DNA of 22,314 nucleotides from Kiloniellaceae bacterium (GTDB taxonomy: Bacteria > Pseudomonadota > Alphaproteobacteria > Kiloniellales > Kiloniellaceae): NCBI GenBank assembly GCA_021776195.1, contig JAJFGK010000116.1:1-22314 (forward strand), given 5' to 3'. Both the position numbers and the translations under genes were made by a program. Below the pieces are notes generated by a model. The model searched no databases. It had not been told where the DNA came from and saw only the letters and a program-made list of their open reading frames with translations. Each line of letters starts with the position of its first letter. Positions within the stretch are counted from its first letter, which is position 1. Positions 6,647 to 12,421 of this stretch are shown here, piece by piece.

Positions 6647-7711
6647 ATGTCCGCATCCAAATGGTTTATCGGCGCCGCTCTTTTGGTCGGCTCCGCCGCT
6701 CTCGGCAGCGCGTCCTCTCAGGCGGCCGAGGAGTTGAACGCGCTGGTCTGGTGCGATCACACCGACCCGGCCCTGATCGCCCCCTTCGAGGAGAAGCACG
6801 GGGTCAAGGTCAACCTCAAGGAATACGAGGGCACCGGCGCCGCCCTGGCGATTGTCGAGCAGTCGCAACCGGGCGATTGGGACGTCTTCGTCATCGACGG
6901 CGTGGACGTGCCGCGGGTCGCCGCGGCCGGCCTCTTGGCCGAATTGCCGGCCGCCGAACTGCCCCTGGACGACCTCTTCCCGCAGGTCCAGATGAGGGAC
7001 GTCACCTTCCAGGACGGCAAGATGTACGCGATCATGGAAAAGTTCGGCTACAACGTGGTCAGCTACGACAAGTCCAAGGTCGACCCGGCCGACATGCGCG
7101 ATCTGGCGAGCCTCTGGTCGGACAAGTACAAGGGCCGGGTCGCGGTCTATGACTATTACATTCCGCTGATGGACCTGGTCGCCCTGAAGATGGGCATGAA
7201 GCCCAGCGACATCACCGCCGACACGCTGCCGGCCCTGCGCGACGAGCTCTTCGCCCTCAAGGACAACTCCGTGATGGTCGGCGAGGTGGTCTCCTCGACC
7301 ACGGCGCTGGCGACCGGCGAGGCCGATATCCTGATCGGCGGCGGCGAGTGGGCCGTCGCGGTCATGCAGGCCGACAACCCGAACCTCGACTGGGTGCTGC
7401 CGGATCAGGGCGGCATTCTCTGGAGCCAGTCGATTTCCGTCTTCGAGGACTCCAAGAACAAGGATCTGGCGCTGGAGTTCGTGAAGTACATCATGAGCCC
7501 CGAGGGTCAGGCCCGGCTCGCCACCTCCTCGTGCTTCTGGGGCATGCCCGCCAACGCCAAGACCGGCGCTGTCCTGACCGCCGAGCAGAAAGCCAGCCTG
7601 CGCTGGGACGAGCAGGAGGGCTTCCTGGCCAAATCCCACCGCTACTTCATTCCAGACGCCGAGCTCGACGCGAAGATGCTCGATGTCTGGACGGAGTTCC
7701 TGCAGCACTAG
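6647..7711 (+). CDS. potD: Periplasmic polyamine-binding protein of an ABC transporter (PotD/SpuD-like)
   Basis: A 354-residue secreted solute-binding protein that captures putrescine or spermidine in the periplasm and hands it to the permeases. The start at 6647 gives a clean Sec signal peptide: MSASK, hydrophobic stretch FIGAALLVGSAALGSA, cleavage near SSQA-A (residues 23-27). An AGGGAG ribosome-binding site lies about 10 nt upstream; the longer in-frame ATG at 6590 would spoil the signal. The mature part follows the PotD pattern: LNALVW at the first strand, IAPFEEKHGVKVNLKEYEG, WDVFVIDGVDVPRVAAAGLL, and the mid-domain EKFGYNVVSYDKSKV and MSPEGQARLA segments. It is followed, after a repeat-filled gap, by two permeases and an ATPase. 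The substrate is inferred from family and context; other organic cations are possible. Confidence 0.85.
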   Translation: MSASKWFIGAALLVGSAALGSASSQAAEELNALVWCDHTDPALIAPFEEKHGVKVNLKEYEGTGAALAIVEQSQPGDWDVFVIDGVDVPRVAAAGLLAELPAAELPLDDLFPQVQMRDVTFQDGKMYAIMEKFGYNVVSYDKSKVDPADMRDLASLWSDKYKGRVAVYDYYIPLMDLVALKMGMKPSDITADTLPALRDELFALKDNSVMVGEVVSSTTALATGEADILIGGGEWAVAVMQADNPNLDWVLPDQGGILWSQSISVFEDSKNKDLALEFVKYIMSPEGQARLATSSCFWGMPANAKTGAVLTAEQKASLRWDEQEGFLAKSHRYFIPDAELDAKMLDVWTEFLQH

Positions 7712-7740
7712 GGACTGTTGACAATTGCTTTCCAGGGACC

Positions 7741-7901
7741 GTCATTCCGGAACCCGGTTCGGCCCAAATCTTCGATTTGGCGGTCGAAGCGAGGTATCCG
7801 GAATCTCGGGCCGACGCCTGATCCTCACGTCGCCGAGATCCCGGTTCACTGACATTGCTTGCCAAATCGAAGATCTGGAGAAGAGTCGCGTCCGGGGTGA
7901 C
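7741..7901 (+). repeat. Palindromic intergenic repeat element, copy 1 (about 161 bp)
   Basis: The element begins GTCATTCCGGA and ends TCCGGGGTGAC, an imperfect terminal inverted repeat. Just inside the left end is a 17-bp hairpin CCAAATCTTCGATTTGG (7764-7780), and near the right end a related CCAAATCGAAGATCTGG. A second copy in reverse orientation lies at 10919-11082: the outer ~40 bp at each end match almost perfectly, while the middle has diverged apart from short blocks (CGGAATCTC, AGATCCCGG). No transposase is encoded, so it resembles a MITE or a large REP-type sequence. Confidence 0.8.
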
Positions 7902-7979
7902 CGCCATATGTCAACAGACCCTCGTACGGGTTCTGGATGACTGGCGCGCTTTCATTATCGGAGGAGTCGTTTTCCAGGT

Positions 7980-8069
7980 CGTCACCCCGGAAATCCCGTC
8001 AGGGTTTGTCCGGGGTCTTTCGCCAACAGGGGGGGCCGGTGGGCCCGAGACCCCGGTTCCGGAGTGACG
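7980..8069 (+). repeat. Nested palindromic repeat element (90 bp)
   Basis: The outer arms CGTCACCCCGGAA (7980-7992) and TTCCGGAGTGACG (8057-8069) are complementary with one mismatch; the inner arms CCGGGGTCT (8010-8018) and AGACCCCGG (8048-8056) are perfectly complementary. The termini (GTCAC/T..CCGGA) resemble those of the larger element at 7741-7901, suggesting the same repeat family. Together the two elements fill most of the 410-bp gap between the binding-protein and permease genes; in RNA they would form long stable stems. Confidence 0.75.
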
Positions 8070-8121
8070 GCATCTTTGAACGAAGAGGCGTGCCGGCTCG
8101 GCAATTCGTGAAAGCGCTCTG

Positions 8122-9009
8122 GTGACCCATCCGGAAGGCGCGCATGAGCCTCGGAGCCACGGATTGAATCGCGACAGGATCAAGGCTTGGGGCTTTCTAG
8201 GCCCCGCCGTGATCTGGACCGCGGCCTTTTTCGTCGCGCCCCTGGGCATCATGCTGCTCTACAGCCTGTGGCAGCGGGTCGGCGCCCAACTGGTGACGGT
8301 CGCTTCGCTCGACAACTACGCGAAGTTCTTCTCCAAGAGCTTTCTGTTCGAATCCCTGATCAACTCCATCGAAGTCACTCTCGCGGTCACGGCGATCTCC
8401 CTGCTGCTGGCCTATCCTCTGGCCTACATCCTGGCCGAGCGCGTGCCCCGGCGCTGGCAGCGTCTGGCCTTGATCCTCGCCATCCTGCCCTTCTGGACCT
8501 CCTACCTGGTGCGGTCCTATAGCTGGCTTCTGGTCCTGTCGGAGGGCGGCATCATTTCCAACTGGCTGCTCGCGATGGGACTGTCCGACGAGCCGCTGTC
8601 CTTTGCCAACAATCGCGGCGCGACGATCGTCGGCTTCGTGCATTTCTTCGTCATGCTCTTGACCCTGACGATCTACGCCAACCTGGTGCAGCTCTCGCCG
8701 AGCTACCGCAAGGCGGCCGCCGATCTGGGTGCCGGTCCGATCCGCGCGTTCCTTTACGTCACCCTGCCGCTGACCCTGCCCGGCATCATGGTCGGGGCCT
8801 TCCTGACCTTCGTGCTCTGCATCGGCGACTACATCACGCCGCAGATCCTTGGCGGCAACCGGGAACTGCTGCTGCCGCAGACCATCATGTTGCAGATCGC
8901 CCGGCGCTCGGACTTTCCCATGGCATCCGCATTAGCCATGATCCTGATGGCCGTGGTCAGCCTGGTCTACCTGGCCTGCGCCCGCTGGCTGAAGATCGAC
9001 CGAGTCTAG
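8122..9009 (+). CDS. potB: Polyamine ABC transporter permease (PotB-like)
   Basis: A 295-residue inner-membrane permease with about six transmembrane helices (for example VIWTAAFFVAPLGIMLLYSL, ALILAILPFWTSYLV, IVGFVHFFVMLLTLTIYANL). The cytoplasmic EAA coupling loop is visible as AAADLGAGPIRAFLYVTLPL, followed by PGIMVGAFLTFVLCIGDYITP, typical of PotB/PotH. The start is uncertain. The GTG at 8122 lacks a good ribosome-binding site, whereas an in-frame TTG at 8164 (giving MNRDRIKAWGF) has GGAG 7 nt upstream and may be the true start. The stop is separated from the next permease by one base. It is preceded by two palindromic repeat elements rather than by a clear promoter, so it probably depends on read-through from the binding-protein gene. 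Confidence 0.9.
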   Translation: MTHPEGAHEPRSHGLNRDRIKAWGFLGPAVIWTAAFFVAPLGIMLLYSLWQRVGAQLVTVASLDNYAKFFSKSFLFESLINSIEVTLAVTAISLLLAYPLAYILAERVPRRWQRLALILAILPFWTSYLVRSYSWLLVLSEGGIISNWLLAMGLSDEPLSFANNRGATIVGFVHFFVMLLTLTIYANLVQLSPSYRKAAADLGAGPIRAFLYVTLPLTLPGIMVGAFLTFVLCIGDYITPQILGGNRELLLPQTIMLQIARRSDFPMASALAMILMAVVSLVYLACARWLKIDRV

Positions 9010-9010
9010 G

Positions 9011-9811
9011 ATGCGGCACATGCGATTCTCGCGAACCCTTCGCAGCCTGCCAGCCATCATTTATGCCGGGCTGATCTACGGCTTCATCTTTCTGCCGGTT
9101 CTCGTCCTGGTCTTGTTTTCCTTTCAAGGGAGCCGGGTGCCGGTGCCGCCCTTCAACGGCCCCTCCCTGCGCTGGTACCAGGCGGTCTTCGCCGACCAGC
9201 GCATGATGGACGCCCTGGGCAACTCCCTGGCCGTCGCCCTGGTCTCGTCGCTGGTCGCGCTCCTGCTCGGCTTTCTCGCGGCCTACGGGCTGGCCCGTTT
9301 CCGGCTGCCCTCGCCGCGGCTCCTGCAGGGGCTGCTGACGGCGCCCTTGACCGTCAGCTATCTCATCATCGCCATGGGCCTGCTGATCACCTTCAACAGC
9401 CTGGGCGTCCCGAAGTCCCTGCTCACCATCGGCATCGGTCATGTGGTGATCAACCTGCCGCTCTGCTTTGCCATCATCTACAGCCAGATGGGCGAGCATC
9501 AGGCCAACATCGAACGGGCGGCGCGCGATCTCGGCGCCGGCGAGGCGCAGGTCCTGTTGCTGATCACCGTGCCGCTGCTCTGGCCGGCGCTCTTTGCCAG
9601 CTTCTTTCTTTCCATGACCTTCTCCTGGGACGAGTTCATCATCGCCTTCATGGTCAGCCGCTTCGAGGTCACCTTGCCGGTCGAGATCTGGTCGATGCTG
9701 CGCACCGGTCTCAACCCCAAGACCAACGCGGTCGGCAGCCTGGTCTTCATCGTCTCGATCCTGGTCGTGGCGGCACTCGATTTCGTCCTCTTCGGGAGGC
9801 GTCGGACGTGA
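9011..9811 (+). CDS. potC: Polyamine ABC transporter permease (PotC-like)
   Basis: A 266-residue inner-membrane permease that pairs with PotB to form the translocation path. About six hydrophobic helices are visible (AIIYAGLIYGFIFLPVLVLV, ALVSSLVALLLGFLAAYGLA, AVGSLVFIVSILVVAALDFV). The EAA loop reads IERAARDLGAGEAQVLLLIT, followed by VPLLWPALFASFFLSMTFSW and DEFIIAFMVS, matching PotC/PotI. The ATG at 9011 is one base after the potB stop; a second ATG at 9020 is a possible alternative. Its last codons overlap the start of the ATPase gene by 4 bp (GTGA), indicating translational coupling within one operon. Confidence 0.92.
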   Translation: MRHMRFSRTLRSLPAIIYAGLIYGFIFLPVLVLVLFSFQGSRVPVPPFNGPSLRWYQAVFADQRMMDALGNSLAVALVSSLVALLLGFLAAYGLARFRLPSPRLLQGLLTAPLTVSYLIIAMGLLITFNSLGVPKSLLTIGIGHVVINLPLCFAIIYSQMGEHQANIERAARDLGAGEAQVLLLITVPLLWPALFASFFLSMTFSWDEFIIAFMVSRFEVTLPVEIWSMLRTGLNPKTNAVGSLVFIVSILVVAALDFVLFGRRRT

Positions 9812-10899
9812 CCCGCCCGCAAAGCTCTCCGGCCGTCTCCTTCGTCGCGATCTCCAAACGGTTCAGCGGCAAGAGCGCCGTGGACAAGATCGACCTGGAT
9901 ATCGAGGAGGGTGCCTTCGTCGTGCTGCTGGGCCCCTCGGGCGGCGGCAAGACCACCCTGCTGAACATTCTGGGGGGCTTTCTGGAGCCCGACGAGGGCC
10001 GGGTCTTCATCCATGGCGAAGACGTCACCGCGGTGCCGCCGGCCAAGCGTCCGACGACGACGGTCTTTCAGGACTATGCCCTCTTCCCGCACATGTCGAT
10101 TGCCGGGAACATCGCCTTCGGCCTGAAAATGCGCGGCGTGCCGGCGGCCGAGCGCACCGAGAGAGTGGCACGGATTCTGGATCTGGTCGGGCTCGGCGAC
10201 ACGGCCGCGCGCCGGGTGCACGAACTCTCGGGCGGGCAACGCCAGCGCATCGCCCTGGCCCGCGCCCTGGTGGTCGAGCCCTGCGTTCTCCTGCTCGACG
10301 AACCCCTGGGCGCGCTCGACCTGAAACTGCGCCGCCAGATGCAAGAGGAACTGAAAGCGATCCAAAAGCGCGTCGGCACCACCTTCGTGCACGTCACCCA
10401 CGACCAGGAAGAGGCCATGGCCATCGCCGACCGCATCGTGGTCCTGAACGACGGCGTGATCGAGGATCAGGGCAGGCCGGAGCGGATCTACCTCAGGCCG
10501 GCCAGCCGCTTCACGGCAACCTTCATGGGCGACAACAACCTGCTGGAGGGCCAAATCCTCGGCAGCGATCAGGACGGGACGACGGTGCAGACCGCGCTGG
10601 GCCGCCTCGTCATCGCGGACGGCGAGGCGCCAGAACCTGGCAAGATCGCCCTGGCCATCCGGCCCGAACACCTGATCGCCAGGGCCGACGGCAGCGGGCC
10701 CCCATCAGGCCACATCTCACTGGGACAGGCCGAAATCCAGGACACCGGCTTCTTCGGCACCCACCACCAGTGCAGCGTACGCCACCTGGATCTCGATGGC
10801 ACGCTCAAGGTCCGCCTGGCGCAGAAGGCCACCCCCCAGGTCGGCACCCGGATCGCCCTGTCCGTCGACCCGGCCGACCTTGTCCTGCTGACCCGGTAG
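9808..10899 (+). CDS. potA: Polyamine ABC transporter ATP-binding protein (PotA-like)
   Basis: A 363-residue cytoplasmic ATPase that powers the permease pair. The nucleotide-binding domain shows Walker A GPSGGGKTT (residues 42-50), Q-loop Q88, signature LSGGQRQRIALARAL (from residue 140), Walker B VLLLDEP (160-166) and switch H198 (VTHDQEEA). A C-terminal TOBE-type domain follows (NNLLEGQILG, LAIRPEHL), typical of PotA/MalK-class ATPases with regulatory tails. The GTG start at 9808 overlaps the potC stop (GTGA) and has GGGAGG 8 nt upstream. It ends the plus-strand transporter operon; 19 bp after the stop begins the second copy of the palindromic element. Confidence 0.95.
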   Translation: MTRPQSSPAVSFVAISKRFSGKSAVDKIDLDIEEGAFVVLLGPSGGGKTTLLNILGGFLEPDEGRVFIHGEDVTAVPPAKRPTTTVFQDYALFPHMSIAGNIAFGLKMRGVPAAERTERVARILDLVGLGDTAARRVHELSGGQRQRIALARALVVEPCVLLLDEPLGALDLKLRRQMQEELKAIQKRVGTTFVHVTHDQEEAMAIADRIVVLNDGVIEDQGRPERIYLRPASRFTATFMGDNNLLEGQILGSDQDGTTVQTALGRLVIADGEAPEPGKIALAIRPEHLIARADGSGPPSGHISLGQAEIQDTGFFGTHHQCSVRHLDLDGTLKVRLAQKATPQVGTRIALSVDPADLVLLTR

Positions 10900-10918
10900 A
10901 ACCTGCTGGCATTGCACC

Positions 10919-11082
10919 ATCATCCCGGACGCGACTCTTCTCCAATTCTTCGATTTGGAAAGGCAAGCCAGCGATCCGGGATCTGTTGGGGATGTCGCGT
11001 CGGACGAGGCGACGAGAGATTCCGAATAGCTCGGTCCGTCTGCCAAATCGAAGATTTGGGCCGAACCGGCTTCCGGAATGAC
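10919..11082 (-). repeat. Palindromic intergenic repeat element, copy 2 (about 164 bp, inverted relative to copy 1)
   Basis: Read on the minus strand it begins GTCATTCCGGAAGCCGG and contains the same CCAAATCTTCGATTTGG hairpin and the same TTGGAGAAGAGTCGCGTCC right end as copy 1. The ends match almost base for base over about 40 bp; the centre is diverged. It fills most of the 228-bp convergent gap between the ATPase gene and the minus-strand hydrolase gene, where its stems could also act as a bidirectional transcript end. Confidence 0.8.
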
Positions 11083-11127
11083 CACCCTCCACCTGCCTTC
11101 GTCCGCGGGTCCAGTTCCAACGACCCG

Positions 11128-11862
11128 TTAAACACCCTTCTCGCGCAGGAAGTCCTGGATCAGCGCCCGGTAGCGTGCGCCGTCGAAGCTCGGAAAATGG
11201 CCGCCGTGGACGACCCTCGGATTCATCGCCTCGATCCGCTGCATGGTGGCGATATAGGCGGCCCGGTCCGAATGGTAGGCATCGTCGATCAGGGGGCCGT
11301 CATAGACCGTGTCGCCGGAGAAAAGCACGCCGGTTGCGGCCTCGAACAGCATGATGCCGCCGGGCGAGTGACCCGGTGTGTGGATCACCTCGAAGACACG
11401 GTCGCCAAGATCGATGACATCGCCCTCTTCGAGGACCCTGCTGGCCGGCGCGCGAGCCACGGCATAGTCGGTCGAGAGGTAGGGCCGCGGTGGCAGGCCG
11501 GTGAAGATCGCGTCGGTCACGTAAGGGTCGGCCAGGGTGTTCCGGCGGGTCGGGGCCGCCATCAGCTCGGCCTCGTCGGCATGGACCGCGCGGTCCTCGA
11601 ACTCGTGGTGACAGCCGATATGGTCGAAATGGGTGTGGCTGGCGACGGCGACGCAGGGCTTTTCGGTAACCAGGGGCACCTGCTCGCGCAGGCTCACGAC
11701 GCCCATGCCGCTGTCGACCAGCAGGTCCCGGTCGCGGCCGCGCACGTGCCAGATATTGCAGCGGTAGAAGGCCTTGATGAAGGGCTCGGAGATCAACGTG
11801 ACGTCGTCGTCGAGGCGCTGCACGGCATACCAAGCCTCGGCTGCAACTATTTCCATCGCCAT
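11128..11862 (-). CDS. MBL-fold metallo-hydrolase
   Basis: A 244-residue metallo-beta-lactamase-fold hydrolase with no signal peptide, so probably cytoplasmic. The di-metal site is intact: HTHFDH (residues 76-81), H165 in HTPGHSPGG, D184 in SGDTVYDG and H222 in VHGGHFPSF. The GHSPGG form and the following SGDTVYDGP resemble the glyoxalase II/lactonase-like branch that hydrolyses small esters or thioesters. The substrate cannot be deduced. The ATG at 11862 is followed by a second at 11856; neither has a strong ribosome-binding site. It is the last of three minus-strand genes, 93 bp after the lipoprotein gene, and converges on the ATPase gene. Confidence 0.88.
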   Translation of the reverse strand: MAMEIVAAEAWYAVQRLDDDVTLISEPFIKAFYRCNIWHVRGRDRDLLVDSGMGVVSLREQVPLVTEKPCVAVASHTHFDHIGCHHEFEDRAVHADEAELMAAPTRRNTLADPYVTDAIFTGLPPRPYLSTDYAVARAPASRVLEEGDVIDLGDRVFEVIHTPGHSPGGIMLFEAATGVLFSGDTVYDGPLIDDAYHSDRAAYIATMQRIEAMNPRVVHGGHFPSFDGARYRALIQDFLREKGV

Positions 11863-11955
11863 CGAACAAACCCGCGTCTACCAGTTCCAGCCGACCGTAA
11901 CGAAGGCCCCGGGACATGCAAGGCCCCTTGTGGGCCGATTGTCGGGATCCAGGCC

Positions 11956-12384
11956 TCAGTCGGCCGGCGAGGGCATATAGCCGTAGCGCCGCGAAAAGTG
12001 GTCCATCAGGGCGCGGGGATAGTCGGCATCGGCGCGGGAGACCTCCCGGTCCTTGATAACCACCAGCGGCTTGCCTTTGTCGTCGGTGGTCTCCTCGTGG
12101 TACTTCAGGCGAAAGCTGTCGATGCCGGCAATCTCCTGCCAGTCGCGCTGCAGCGCTTCAACCGCCGCGCCCGTCCCGCTGGCCGCCAGGATACCGACGT
12201 TGGCGGCATCGAAGGTGATGGTACCGAGGTCGACGGCCTGGCCGCGGTCGAGCTTGTAGATGCGATAAATCATGGCCTTTTCGTCCTCTGCAACGGTCGT
12301 CGATTCCTGTCCCTCGTCGCAAGCGCTCAGCGGCAGCAGCAAGCCGAGGGCAAGCAGACCGGCCTTCAAAACACCGATCGTCAC
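11956..12384 (-). CDS. Small lipoprotein of unknown function
   Basis: With a GTG start at 12384 the 142-residue product begins MTIGVLKAGLLALGLLLPLSACDEG, a textbook lipoprotein signal with lipobox LSAC, so it should be anchored to a membrane through the cysteine at residue 22. Aspartate at +2 would, by enterobacterial rules, favour the inner membrane. The mature part (IYRIYKLDRGQAVDLGTITF, YHEETTDDKGKPLVVIKDRE) matches no family I recognise. A longer reading from an ATG at 12444 adds a 20-residue non-signal extension and overlaps the preceding gene, so I reject it. The gene starts 37 bp after the helical-repeat HExxH gene and is probably co-transcribed with it, which suggests a shared role. 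Confidence 0.65.
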   Translation of the reverse strand: MTIGVLKAGLLALGLLLPLSACDEGQESTTVAEDEKAMIYRIYKLDRGQAVDLGTITFDAANVGILAASGTGAAVEALQRDWQEIAGIDSFRLKYHEETTDDKGKPLVVIKDREVSRADADYPRALMDHFSRRYGYMPSPAD

Positions 12385-12421
12385 CGCGCCGGCCCCACTT
12401 GGCCGATACCCGACCGCATGC

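Noticed and set aside
7741..7901. Repeat element considered as a remnant of an insertion sequence or a protein gene
   Set aside because: It is only 161 bp, highly palindromic, has no transposase fragment and the short open frames across it are not conserved between the two copies.
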